From Puccinia triticina (lineage: Eukaryota; Basidiomycota; Pucciniomycetes; Pucciniales; Pucciniaceae), in NCBI RefSeq assembly GCF_026914185.1, contig NC_070567.1, positions 1,612,001 to 1,676,000 of the forward strand: a DNA stretch of 64,000 bases. Direction: 5' to 3'. Shown here one piece after another: positions 15,550 to 27,513 of the stretch. Positions within the stretch are counted from its first letter, which is position 1; the number at the start of each line of letters is the position of its first letter. The position numbers and the translations under genes were made by a program. The notes under the pieces were generated by a model. It had not been told where the DNA came from and searched no databases. It saw nothing but the letters and a program-made list of their open reading frames with translations.

Positions 15550-17800
15550 TCAAAGAAAACAAAAAAAGCGCGCAAGAGATTTGGCCTTCATGGTAGATTC
15601 AGTCTTTGTGGTTTGAACAGGAGTCCTTTCAATATCAGAGATCAAAGTGTGCATTTCAGAAATTGCATCATTGCTTGCCACACCAAGCAATGTACTTGGG
15701 GTCATCTTGCTCCTGACTCCATCACGATATACTTTTGCAAATTCTGATCTAACTTTGTTGTATTCATTGAGATAAAATTTGTGTTTCAGTTTTTGGTAAG
15801 AAATAATTGGTCCAAGTCCATTACTCTGTCTTGATATTTTGTTGTAATGGTCAGCCAATCTGAATAATGTCCAATATCTTGAGGACAATGAATATAATTT
15901 CAAAAGGTCTTGGGGTTTCAATTGGGTTTCATCTAGTCCTACTTTCCCAACCCAATACTTTGGAAATGTGGCATCTTCAATGCTATAAACATTTCCCAGA
16001 TCACTGAGTCAGGATGAATTCAGAGCAAATATTTTTCAACTGAAGTCAAAAATTTTACTCACCATTCTTCAATAATTCCTGGAAAGATTTCCTGTTCAAT
16101 AAATTGCAAAAAAACAAAAATATATTTCATCATTTTTTCACCAGAGAAATGATCAACTTGCAAAGCTTTTTGATAATGTTCCATAAGTTTTTTGTTGAGA
16201 ATTTGTTTGATTTTCTCTTTGATTCCTACTGGATCCCTTATAATCAAACTGCCCCATTTGTCATTTACAAGGCCCTCTTCAATTTTTTTGAAGTAATTCT
16301 CAACAGACAAGAGATTCAAAATTTGCCTCCAATCTTCAGATGGATTGTGATCATTAAACCTTTCTCCATAATATTTGATCTTTTCAACAAGGAATACAAT
16401 GCTGAATAGTGTGTCTTCTTTTCTACTGAGAACTGATTTTAACAGAGAAGCAAAAAAATATCAGCTTTCTTAACAAGAAAGATTGGGAGGAATTTTGTAG
16501 TCCAGTCAATTACCACCAAATGCCTTCTTGAAGTATGGCCAACACCAATGCTCATTCAAGCATGTCACATCAAGAATTTCAGTTAAATATTCATTCTTAA
16601 ACCAATGATTGGTATAGGCTACAACTTGCTTCATCATCTGGCCTTCTTGAAAGATGGTTTGGACAAATGAATCATTGATGAATTCATTCTGGAGTAAAAA
16701 ATCCACTATTTCAAGAACATACTCCAAAGCAGCATAATGATTGTAGGTGCCTTTGGAGATTAATTTTGGAATCTGGACTAGTATATTTTCATCCATGATT
16801 AACTTCTTTGCCTTCTGGAAAAATAAATTACCCACATTCTTCCGGAACTCTTTATCCACAGCTTCAGATTTGCCAGATGTTACTTTTTCTGGGTCAGGAG
16901 ACAAGAGCACTTTTAATAGAGGATGTAGATCACTTGTGTCCCTACCCCTAAGCTCCAAGAACCGCATTTCCTTGAGGTGTGTAATTATTTGTCTGCATTG
17001 ATCAACTAATAGTTTTGCATTTAAATGTTTCAATATTTCTGCCTCAGGAGTATACTCTTTCAAATACCTAAAGTGGTCTGGGAGCTTTCTTTGGGCTTTC
17101 CAAAGACTTTTTAGGGATTTTTCAAGCAGTTTGGCATCTGAAAATGTAAATTTACTCTTCTTAACAAGATAAATTTATTTGGTACAGAATTGAAGGATTC
17201 CAGATAAAGCTGGACTCACTTGAATTTTGTTTTTTTCTAAATAAGCCTGCTCAGAAGAATGGTATAAAGCCCCAAATTAAGAAAACAAACAGATATCATG
17301 AGTAAATCACAGGTACAAAACTAAATATTCCGCACAACCTTTTGTCTTCAATTTCTGGAGCCATTTGTTTTCTGATTCCTCAGATCCATTCAACCAGAAT
17401 TTCTTGCATTCCTCTTCATCATTATCAAAAAAGCTGAAATCTTCCTCTGATAAAGCTTTCTGATTTCCTTCATTGGGGGTAGACTGTAGATCCCGCAAAA
17501 CAGCCAATCTATCGTTTTGTGAAAAGACTGAGAAGTCTGAGGCTGGGGTTTGTTGAGTTTCTGTGAGGTGGGTGTTAAGGAGGCAATCAGAAATCAGCAA
17601 TAAATTTGAACAAATATTTCCAGGACATGAGCTTTTACTTATAAACAGAAGCTATATAATGTGTATTTACCGTGCCATGAACCCCCAATATCTTTGGTAA
17701 GTTCAATCTCATCTCCACTTGGAGTACCAAGGCAACCAGGTATGAACAAGATGTACCACAAACCCATAAGCAGGAATGAATGAAGTGTCACAGAAAGCAT
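15550..17800 (-). CDS. Secreted protein of unknown function, 608 aa
   Basis: Not recognised. Six exons on the minus strand: 17800-17671, 17560-17339, 17246-17220, 17137-16514, 16432-16063, 16003-15550. They total 1827 nt (608 aa plus stop) with GT-AG introns of 59-110 bp and consistent phases; the third exon is only 27 nt. The ATG at 17800 starts a hydrophobic N-terminus (MLSVTLHSFLLMGLW...LFIPGCLG) that looks like a cleaved signal peptide ending near residue 25. Next comes an acidic, low-complexity stretch (DFSFFDNDEEECKKF), then a long, lysine-rich, apparently helical body with few cysteines, without transmembrane segments. Without known motifs it could be a rust-type secreted/effector-like protein, but secretion is an inference from the N-terminus alone. 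Codon use is AT-rich, unlike the genes at 26-34 kb. Confidence 0.7.
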
Positions 17801-19650
17801 GAAAACTGCTTATTTTGGAGATATGTTTAAAATGTTATGGAATAAGCTGCACAATACGGTTTGGATATGATCTTGCTTGGGACACAAACCTACCCTCAAG
17901 AACATGGCAAACTTTATAGCCTTCAATTTACTTCCAATGGTAATTGAAAAATTTCAACCCTGCCAATTGAAAGCCCGCAGTCAGACAGTGTAATGACATC
18001 CAGTGTCACACAAACTCAAGGCAAGTGTTGCACCTCAAACATAGCTCAAAGATTTGTTTCTACTTCATGCAAAACAGAAGCAAATATTGCAACTCAAACA
18101 CAACCTAAACACACATTTCTAGTTGATGCTGCCATACTTGCATCATAAATTTTTCCTACTTCCAGATCATCAACTGGAGGATGATGGCTCTTGTATTGGA
18201 TTTTGCCTTGAGCCCCACAGTTTACCTGACACCTGTCAATATAAAACATGCATAGAATTAGGTTTCTCAAAGCTAAAACACCAAAACCTATCATGTTGTG
18301 GCACACTGACATAATATTGATGTATATAAATTTGGCTTTAGAGGATGTATTAATTGGTCCAAGGTTTGTAATTTGAGGCCAAAAAATGGCTGGTCTTAAA
18401 CCTTAGCCCACATAGAACTGGAATATACATGCTCCAGTTACATGACATGCTACTCATATGCGGAGCCATAGATTGGGCCCGCATTTCAAACATCTTTTTG
18501 AGGGCATGGCGGTACAGTAGAATGCCTTGTGCAACTGTAAATTTTTATGTATCTGCCAACAAGCAACTACGTGAAATGGACTAATGTTGCATTTCTGGTC
18601 AATAAATACACGCACTGCGCAGCCAGATCTGCAGCCTCTTTTTCCGCAAAATTTAAACTTTGTGGCTGTAAGAGCATTCACATTTGTGGGTTTGACCTGC
18701 CAATATTGGTTAACTTAACCCAACTGGTAATCACATTGGTCAGTGCTAACCCCGGTTCAGCAAAACTTGGGCTTGATTCCTGGCTAAGAGCATTTGTATT
18801 TCTGGGTTTTAAGTCAATGATTTTGAGGAACTTAACCTGGTTGGAAATTGCATTGGTCCGGGCTAACCCCGGGTCAACAAACCTCCCAGGTTTAAACTTG
18901 CTAAATTTAGATAGCCTAAACCTGAAATGTAGCCTCAGGCTAGGGCATTTCTGATGTCAGTTAGCCTGAAAGAAAGTGTTTTCCCACTTGAGATAGCCCC
19001 CGTCAGCTATCCCGCCCACAAACCCGGGCTTGCTTGACCCAAGAATAGTGAATGAATGTGAATACTCCAAGGTCAACTTAAATTAGCTAGGCTTACCCAA
19101 AATTAACCCTCAGGTTAACTTGACCTGAACATTTAACCAAAGAATGTGAGTGCTCTAAATCAGCATCTGCAGGGGCTGCAGACTAATGGACTGTCCTCCC
19201 ACTTTGTACACACCCGGTTCAAGGCATCTTTAACACTGTTATTAACACATTTTAGCAGCAAGTTTTCATGGGGGTTTCATCACAAGCAGCGGTTTCATAC
19301 AGGACCAAGTTGAAAAAATTGCAAAAATTTGTGAGAAATGCGAAATGTTGATCAAGATTCAACGTGAACCGGGCTACATACAGGGGGCTTCCGGGCTCAT
19401 CTTCATCCCTGTCTGCTCATGCTGTGCAGTTCGGTGGTGGTGATCCGTCTCAGCGCGAATGGTGATGATATGACGTCATTTCTATTGATGTTCACAACCA
19501 AAGTCGCAATTGTGATTGGCCGGATTTAGACCTCCTTATTTATCTTCAGCGAGTACACCTGCCCCCAGCAAACATCACCAGATTGTTTATTCCCTCACAG
19601 ACTCCTCGTGCACCTCATCGAGCATAGAAAAACAAATTGAACAGCTAAGA
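17801..19650. other. Intergenic with a diverged tandem duplication
   Basis: No gene found. About 115 bp starting near 18671 (GAGCATTCACATTTGTGGGT) is repeated, diverged, from about 18787 (GAGCATTTGTATTTCTGGGT); both end in CTAACCCCGG-type sequence. At 18614-18665 the motif GCCAGATCTGCAGCC ... CCGCAAAATTTAAA resembles 3300-3360 in the inverted-repeat element, so a relative lies here. Confidence 0.5.
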
Positions 19651-22259
19651 ATGGCATCCAAAGATGGTCGTATCGATGAGGGGCTATCAAAACTGGGCAT
19701 ATCCGGTCACTCGAGTTTGACTCCTACCACTAGTGTTCTCATCAACTTTCCAGCTCAAGACCGTCGGCAAACAGCAAAGCTAACTGGAGAACTCTTATCG
19801 GTGAATAAAGTGCACCTGATGCAGTGTAAGAGTGTAAAACTGAACGACGTGGTTTCTTCATCATGCTTGCACAGGATAACCACGCGAAATATCACTGTTT
19901 CTTTAACGAAAGGCGATTTCATAAGTCAGTCTGTGTTCATGCAGGATTCATTTCTTAGGGACACTAAGCTCATGCGTACTTAATTCCTTTTGCTTTGGTG
20001 CACATCTTAACAGTCACATCGTCCATCACCTATTGGCGCTATATTCCTTAGGTGCTGATGGGAAGGCTATCCAAGTGTGTGATATCTTGGTTTCACATCC
20101 TGTGTCGAGTGCACCCCGCCCGAATTGACAATCAATACGATCACAACAGGCTTCCTATGACCGCGAAGTTCCATCTCAAGTTTGTCCCTTCTCTTTCGAG
20201 TCGAGCATCGAAAGCTCGAGTAACGTTTTCACATGATGAATTTCGACTGTGATTAGAAACCGATTGCTGGAGTAGATAACGAAAAAATTACTGTCAAAAA
20301 CTGGACCTCGTTCCTCGGTCAAGCCGAGTAAGTGCAGCATTTCATGACTATCTAGCACATATATCTCCAAAAATAAAGCTCTAATCGTTTTGGATTATTC
20401 GGGAAAAGGTATTACAAGAACTATTTGAACTTCTTCTGTGAAGAAATTGAAAATAAAGGCGCGGTTGAGGCCATCCAGGAGTACATCTTTGGAAACCCGG
20501 ATAGCCAGATGTTGAACCGGTAAATGATCATTTCCTTCAAAATGAAGAAAGCGTATAACAAGACGGAGTCTGACCGAAGCATGATTTATTTGTAGAACTT
20601 TCTCGGGCGTTCTGCACCCGCGTAAGTTGTTTTTCGGTCACCCTTATTGTCCGAAAAAACGGTGCTGATATAGTCTCGCCGCTTTGCTGAATGTGTATAC
20701 GTAGTCATCCATGTGAGTTTAATCCCTGACCTTTTTTCATTTAGTTCGAGATGTACCTTGGTTGACATGATCTGCAATTTATTAGTGGGGATACGGTCTT
20801 GAATTCAAGCTTGATGGGATCGTGGCGGAAGGTGAGAAGTTGTCCAACTGCATCGCAGATTGTATGATTTACTTTGCTTAAAAATCAACAGGGCTGGCGA
20901 TTACTGCTGTCCATGGGGCAAATCTTTCCAACTTGAAACTATCCGAACTTTTGACGGAACATGCGACTCACGGAGCTCCCAAGCGACATCACGGTGATGG
21001 TAACCAAAAAGGAATCGAGCCATCTTTTGATTTTCGATGTGAAGAAAGCCACAAGATCTATAAGCCTAGGACTGGGTTATCTGCTTTCCAGGTAGCCATC
21101 CTTGCCTCTTTTCCATGATGGTTGAAGTAGAACGTGACCTAACGAAGCTTTGGACTGGGTAGATCCTTCACAAGATATCTCAAGAAGCCGACTTGGTGGA
21201 CCCAATCTTTCAGACTTACGATACCAGAGAGCAATTTTCCAAGGCAGCCGAACACCCAGCGTTGGTCCCATGGTTCAACAAGTGGGAAATTGCAGCTGAT
21301 TGCGATTGGAAAGAAATCCTTGAAAGGACTAAAGAGGTTGGGGAAGACTTTCTACGTGCTTATTTCTTCAAGGAACATAACCTACTCATCTTTTCTTCCT
21401 TTTCGTCGTAGCTCATATGGATGGTCGCCGTTATCTATACGACCAGTTATGACCAAGAAAAAGGGAAATTTGCATTGAACTTTTTTCTGTAGGTTTTCTC
21501 GAGTTCTTTTTTACTCTGACACCAATTACGGAGCCGACTGATTCACTTTTGGATCCATGGAATTGACTGGGTCACAGCATGCATCTAGTCACTTCATCGC
21601 TCTTCTTACCGGCCATATTACCCCACATCGACGAACAACTGCGCCCCATTTTGCTGAAGGCTTTCTTCAAGGTGAGTAATACCACTCCCGATGAAAGATG
21701 CTAAGGATTTGATTTCGAATATACGCGATCTCTTGGTACAACAAGACGGCTATTTGTATCTGGGTAGGGCAAGGAAGATATGAATTACGAATCTCTGAAT
21801 GCATGAAAGAGCCGTCCTTCATCATGGTACCCGATTCTCAAAGTCCCGGAAAAGCAGATAATCCGTGGTTCAAAGTGTTGGCGAGCGCCGCCAAGCATCC
21901 TGATGAACATACCACCAAGGTTTGTCTTTGCGATATTCCCATGTGTTTCTGGCCGCAAAACTCAGATCTGACTCGAGCTTGTATACCAGATTATCCGCGC
22001 GTTATCTTTTAATGCAAACACTTATGGAGATAGCCAACCTGGATATTATTCCTGCGATTTAAAAGGCTCTGAGCTATTGGACTCGACCCTCTTTCTCAGG
22101 GTACGTTTTTGATTCTCGTCATTTGGCACATTTTTTTTCCAAAACCAGGGGATTTGTGGATTGACCTGTGTTTACGATCCATCTGTCTAGGCTTCCATCA
22201 TGACTCTTAACAAAATATATTGGTCGGGAGAAGGAGCAATGGACTCGAAATGGTACTAA
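19651..22259 (+). CDS. Questin-oxidase-like protein (DUF4243/AflY family)
   Basis: The family includes questin oxidase and AflY, Baeyer-Villiger-type oxidoreductases of fungal polyketide pathways; the substrate here is unknown. Sixteen exons: 19651-19800, 19875-19924, 20014-20074, 20150-20179, 20257-20327, 20409-20519, 20596-20621, 20705-20712, 20786-20831, 20892-21091, 21163-21336, 21412-21488, 21578-21671, 21746-21919, 21990-22100, 22191-22259. They sum to 1452 nt (483 aa), with introns of 60-90 bp. Family features are the N-terminal DNHAKYHCFFNERRFHNH and VHHLLALYSLGA, then YYKNYLNFF, the HPLIHWGYGLEF motif, FFLMHLVTSSLFLP and ALSFNANTYGD. The motif HPLIHWGYG is completed only if an 8-nt exon (TCATCCAT) is included. 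The ATG at 19651 is the first in frame; no cluster partners (PKS, P450) lie next to it. Confidence 0.82.
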
Positions 22260-22799
22260 AAAGAGATCGTTTATGTATTATTGCTCAAAGCAAGGTCATT
22301 ACCTCCCCGGGCTGCTCGGTTTACAATCATCTGCCGGTCTATTTCGTGTATTTTTTTAGTAGCAAAACTAGGGATTATGTCTAAAACGGGGCCTGAGTCT
22401 CATAATAGTCAATTATTATGCTGGGAACCTATCCATATTCACTTCACGTTTATCTGCTCTTCCCATCCTGGCTGATGGCCCCCACCTCTCAACACAAGCG
22501 CCTACAAGATATTTTCCACTGATAAGATCATTAGCTCGTTCCACATTGTTCATTGCGGACTCGAGATGATTTTTTTCATCAGATGAGCAGTCAACAGGTC
22601 ACTGCTTCACTTGGGCACATCACAATTTCGTTATTTTATCTATCAAAAAAAAAGAAAGTAGGTGGACCTGGGCCGACACGGTGTTTGTACTCAAGGGGAG
22701 TACATATTCTTGCCGCTTATGGCTTCCCAGTAAACCGCGAAGAAGGTGGGTGATCCAGCGTTTGTGAGATCATCAAGGATAGAAAGAGGACCCCTCATC
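22260..22799. other. Intergenic, 3' flank of questin-oxidase-like gene
   Basis: No gene seen. Ends with CCCTCATC at 22792-22799, the left copy of the target duplication of the following hAT transposon. Confidence 0.5.
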
Positions 22800-25614
22800 T
22801 AAGGATGCCACCCGGACCCGGGTAATCCGACACTACCCGGTCGGGTGTCGGGTCGGGTCGGGTGTCGGGAGGCCTCTGCGCACATCCGGCATCCGGCCGG
22901 GTATTGAGGAGATCCAGCTGGGGCCTGGAAGCAAGGTGATGGAAGTCATTTTTTCCTATTTTTTCGCTGAGAACTATTGCAAACTGTGTATATAATGTTA
23001 TGTACGATATGAGTTGTATTACAAAGAGAGAAACAAGAGGAAAATTGGCCATGGATTCGTTACTTGGAACAGAAAAAGATGGAACAGATAGATGCAGCAA
23101 GTTAAGATGATGTGATGGAATCAACTTCAACAATGTTGTGTTTCACCCAGTCTTTTAAGCAAATGAGGGCCTCCAACGTGTTGAGTGACATGCGGTTGCG
23201 GATGTAAGATTGGACGTGTCGACCTGCCGAGAATGCTCGTTCGCATGGAGCACTTGAAGCAGGCACAGCCATGAACGTTCTGACCATGTTCGAAAGAGAT
23301 GGAAAAGTTTCGGAGTTGGTCTTCCAAAACTGTAAAGGTTGACAAGATTCGTCTTCGCACTCGGAACCTAGGTACACATCTATTTCCTCCTGCAATGAAG
23401 TCACCTTTTGCTTCTTTTTTTTGAAGAGACTAGCGCTAATGTTTTTTCGGGATGAATTTGCTGCAGGTTCGGGTTCAGAAGTTGTGTACTTGCTCACTAG
23501 GAATTTCTCGGCTTCATTCTTAAACATTTCCAAGATTTCAAACTTTGTAAGGTTCATCAAGTCGAGTACCTCAGGAGTGAGTTGACTAGTTTTCACTCGA
23601 GGATCAAGTAGAGTCGCACAGAGATATGGAGGCTTTTGAATGGCCTCATCGAAGTACTCCTTCAGTTTGGTAATCATCACCTCGGCAGCTGGAATCAGTT
23701 CCTGCGCTCCGTATTGCTTTTTAACCTGGGATGGAAATACAACCACACGGATCAGCTTGATAGTTCAGAGTCACAGATATTATGCAGTTTATTTTTTACT
23801 TACTTCAACGAGATTTTCAATCAACCAGATGTAAACTGGTGCAGCAAACGCTAATGAAACCTGTTTGTGTGGCGAGATCGTATCGGTTGCTTCATTGAGT
23901 GGTTCCAAAACAGCACAAAGCTGTTCAACTTTACGCCATTCGTCAGGTTTGAGATCGTACCGTTGAGTCAAATTGTGATTTTCACAAAATGCTTTGATGC
24001 AGGGTCGAAGTTTGATAGCTCTTTCGAGCATGGAATAAGTAGAATTCCATCGTGTACTAACATCGGCTATCATCGTCAGGTTTTTTGAAAGCAGAGCCTT
24101 TGTAATTTCTTGAAAGGCAGCGGACTTTTGGGGAGAGTGCTTCAAGAAGGATATGAAACCACTAATACGAGAAAGTGAGCTGGGTACATCCACTTGAGGT
24201 GGAGGATCATTCAGGATAGCCGAAAGACCCTGATTCTGAGGTTGTCTTGGGGTGGACGACGAGCTGTTGAAAGACTTGATGCCTGCTTGGGCAGCCAGAT
24301 TGATGACATGTGCCATGCAACCAAGTCTACAGTAGTAACTATTGAATCTAATCAAAGTCGAGAGATGAGAAGCCATCGTAATGTTGTTGGCTGCGTTATC
24401 GGTCGTGATACAGAAGATGCGATCTTCAATCTTGAACAACTTCAGAATCTCAACCATGTGCTCCGCTAGATTAACTCCAGTGTGACTGCCTTCGAGAAGC
24501 TTGGCAGCAAGTACCATTGATTTGAGCTCGAAATCCGTGTTGATCCAGTGGGCAGTAACACCAAGGACAGATAGATTAGTCGGAGAAGTCCAGACATCAC
24601 ATGTTAAGCTTATTTTTGATTTGGTTGACTGGAATTGGTTTACGAGAGCCTGTTGACCTTGTTGAAAAGATTTCCGGATAAACGACGCCAGAGTCTCTCT
24701 CCCACAAAGAAGAGATTTTGTCGCTGGGTTACAGAGTTTCAGAAGCTCGCCAAAATCTTCGTGATCAACAACCTGATAAGGAATGTTGCTGGTGATGAAA
24801 AACCGAGCAACAGCACAAGTCAAAGTCTCGCGGGTAAGTTTCTTTGGTGTCGTCGATTTTCCACTTTTGATGAAAGCCGCCATAGCGCCGATGTTACCAG
24901 ATTTTCCGTCACCGTGTATGCCGTGGCAGCTTGCCAAGTGATTGATCATACTTTTGGTGGATCGCTTTTTGTCAACAGCAAGCTTCTTGAGACAAAGCAC
25001 TGTTCCTCCAGGAACACGGCTTGCTTGACAAATATTTGAGGTCGTTCCGCCGACAGTTTCAGTTTTGAAATACTGCCAAACCCAGCTTTTTCTAGCCATC
25101 TCGTGAGTTTGAGAATCCGTAGCCTCCGAGTCTGGAGGGTTTACTTCGATTTCTGGATCGGATGAGGATGAATCAACATCAATTGTTGTTCTCTTTGAGC
25201 GGGGCATTTTTGAGTTTGCAGAAGTTTCAAGCAGTAATGTTTTGGAAGATTAAAGGATTTGTGGCCGACTGAGGATTCAGGAGTTGAGATCAAGTCCTCT
25301 CTTTCTATTATTGCAGACAGTAACAATGCCGATACTCATTTGAATCTTTGATAGAGGTCTCCGAACATAAGTATGTACAATTCTCAGCTTAACATGGTAT
25401 ACAGCAACCTTGGCAAGATTCCCCAGCTGGTTTCTCATCATCTTGGGAAGATCAGACCTTGCCGACTCATGTCTGGCACTTAATTTCGTGCTAGGGATAG
25501 ATTTTCTCACGAAAAGGTCAAGATCCGGCCGATACCCGGCGTCGGGGCCGGATTTGCCGGGTTCGGATGTCGGACTAGCTCTACCCGGTACCGACGCGCC
25601 GGGTGGCATCCTTA
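22800..25614 (-). mobile_element. Apparently intact hAT transposon
   Basis: The 2815-bp element is bounded by 16-bp terminal inverted repeats TAAGGATGCCACCCGG / CCGGGTGGCATCCTTA. These are flanked by a perfect 8-bp target duplication CCCTCATC at 22792-22799 and 25615-25622. Subterminal regions are rich in GGGTCGGGTGTCGGG-like repeats (22803-22920 and 25520-25605). It carries one intact transposase. It sits between the questin-oxidase-like gene and the chitin deacetylase, about 300 bp upstream of the latter's ATG. Confidence 0.95.
23102..25207 (-). CDS. hAT transposase, 675 aa, intact
   Basis: Two exons, 25207-23804 and 23725-23102, separated by a 78-bp intron (GTAAGT...CCCAG), give 675 aa without interruption. 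The N-terminus MPRSKRTT is basic, and a BED-type zinc-finger region follows (WQYF, then C and HLASCHGIHG at about 75-95). The catalytic core includes SLTCDVWTSP, ITTDNAANN and LGCMAHVINLAA. The C-terminus has the hAT dimerisation region (LQFWKTN, FMAVPASSAPCERAFSAG, NRMSLNTLEALICLKDW). Length and domain order are complete for the family. The start ATG at 25207 lies about 400 bp inside the element end. Together with clean TIRs and target duplication, this suggests a recently active copy. Confidence 0.93.
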
Positions 25615-25622
25615 CCCTCATC

Positions 25623-25911
25623 TTGGCGGCTCCGCAGATCTGTGTTATGTGCAACCAATCTGTCCGTGTGCATGTCACACCTCGTTTTTTTTTTTTTTAC
25701 ATAGTCTCCGTAAGTTTTCACACTTTGATAAAGTTGACATTGAGTAAGTACAATTTGAATATGTACACAGCTGAGAGAGTCGAGAGAACTAGCGAGGATG
25801 TGCAAATCCGAGCAAGATAAACCGTCGTCACCAGAACCGCCTTCGTCATTTTTTTTTGTTTCATTTTGCAGCAGAGGAGAGAGAGAGAGAGAGCGAGCCA
25901 GCGAGCGAAGG
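25623..25911. promoter_or_regulatory. Upstream region of chitin deacetylase
   Basis: Between the hAT insertion and the ATG at 25912. It contains a T-run (25684-25699) and a GAGAGAGAGAGAG tract at about 25876-25893 just before the start. No TATA box is obvious. The hAT insertion has replaced or displaced any more distal promoter. Confidence 0.4.
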
Positions 25912-27018
25912 ATGATCGGGACTGTTTTCGGGCACCATCGACGACTGGCGGTTATTCTGACGATGTGCAGTCTCGGCTGGATGCTGACGATCGAGCTGGG
26001 GGGCGGGCAGGAGGCGGGCTCAGCGGGGAGCCGGCTGAGTGCGAGTCTGCGGCGGCAGTATCCGGGGACGCCGACGACGGCGACATCGGCGGGTCTGGAC
26101 TGGCTAGGACGAGGGGGGCGCCGGGCGAGCATGCGGTTCCGGGCGGAGACGTATCCGGGGCCGGCGACGATCGGGCCCCGGCCGAAGCGCGAGTGGATCC
26201 GGCGCCTCCAGTTCGTCCATCGCCACGCCCCGCCCGCCCTCCAGACCGCGCTCGCCCTCCCCCCCGCCGGACTGATGAAGGACGGCTACGTGGTCTACCC
26301 CTCCCAGGTCTCCGCCGGCGGCGGCCCCGCGGGCGCGTGCAGCTGGGAAAACTCCGGCTGCCTTCGGACGCCCGAGCACGGCTTCAACGAGTCCTTCGAT
26401 ATCGTCCACCCCGATCCCAACACGTGGGTCGTCAACTTTGATGATGGGTAACATCCATCCTTCTCTCCCCCCTCTCCGCTTGCCCGGATCCTTATCTCGC
26501 CCTCTCCCTTTCGTCCAGTCCGCTGCCGCCGTCCGAGACCCTGTACAAGATCCTCGATGAGCTCGAGCTCAAGGCGACGCACTTCTGGGTCCGTCCCTCT
26601 TTCTCTCTGCCCTTGCTGGCACACACACACACACACACACACACAAAGCTCATGAGGATGTCCGACACCCAAAAACAGATCGGGGGGAACGTGTTGAAGT
26701 ACCGCGAATTGGCGCTGAAGGCCGCTCGGCGGGGGGACCATCTGGCGGTGCACACCTGGTAGGCCCCCACGAAACTGCCTGTCTCTTTTGAAAGGGGACT
26801 GACGTGTGGTTGTCAGGTCGCATTCCCATCTGACCTCGTTGACGAACCACCAGATCCTGGGCGAGCTCGGCTGGACGATGCAGATCATCGCGGACCTGAC
26901 CGGCAAGGTGCCGCGATTCTTCCGGCCGCCGTACGGGAACATCGATAACCGGGTGCGGGCGATTGCCAAGGTACGGCCCGGTTCCCCCTGCATCTCGATC
27001 CGAGCAGTATTTTAATGA

Positions 27019-27054
<36 letters not shown>

Positions 27055-27377
27055 AGCATGTGTTTGGACTGGAGACGGTGATCTGGAACTGGGACTCGGT
27101 GGACTGGGGCCTGAACCAGACGTATGCGACGGGCGACCAGGTGGACCGGCCAGAGGGTGCGGCGCTGGGCCGGACGGTGGCCCAGGTGGCCGAGGACATC
27201 GCCCGGTTCGCCGGCCAGCCCGCCGCCGCCGGGCTGATCCTCGAGCACGAGCTCAGCCTGGAGGCCGTCGAGGCCTTCCGACTCTCCTTCGGCGCCGTCC
27301 GCGCCCGCCACTTCGGCGCCGTTGGCCCGCTGCCCGTCTGCCTGGAGGGTGGCCAGGCGGCGTGGTACCAGCAGTAG
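25912..27377 (+). CDS. Chitin/polysaccharide deacetylase (CE4 family)
   Basis: Removes acetyl groups from chitin-type glycans, giving chitosan, at the cell surface. Five exons: 25912-26447, 26519-26588, 26679-26758, 26817-26970, 27057-27377; 1161 nt, 386 aa. The N-terminus [19 protein letters not shown] has a basic start and hydrophobic core (about 13-30), acting as signal peptide or anchor. Catalytic motifs are in order: NFDDGP (175-180, usually TFDDGP), HTWSHSH (227-233, the zinc histidines), RFFRPPYGN (262-270), NWDSVDWG and LILEHEL. All zinc ligands and the catalytic aspartate are present, so it is probably active. A 130-residue segment of unknown role precedes the domain. Codon use is extremely GC-rich. 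Introns contain CA and TG microsatellites. The next gene starts only 76-136 bp after this stop. Confidence 0.93.
26620..26645. repeat. (CA)n microsatellite in intron 2 of deacetylase gene
   Basis: Thirteen CA units lie within the intron 26589-26678, upstream of its AAAAACAG acceptor. Confidence 0.95.
27021..27052. repeat. (TG)n microsatellite in intron 4 of deacetylase gene
   Basis: Sixteen TG units run up to the TGCTAG acceptor of the intron 26971-27056, replacing a normal polypyrimidine tract. Confidence 0.95.
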
Positions 27378-27513
27378 TTTGCTATGTCCATAGTCTATGT
27401 AGTTACACAGTTTAAATGGTTTTTATTATGTATTTTGCGTGTTTTGTGTTGTGATGTCATCCGTGCGAGTTGTTGGCGAACTTTGGAAAGTTTCCCAAGT
27501 GAGCAGCAACCAG

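Noticed and set aside
20075..20149. Frameshift in the questin-oxidase-like gene near 20075-20125
   Set aside because: A normal 75-bp intron (GTGTGT...CACAACAG) followed by a 30-nt exon restores the frame and family sequence.
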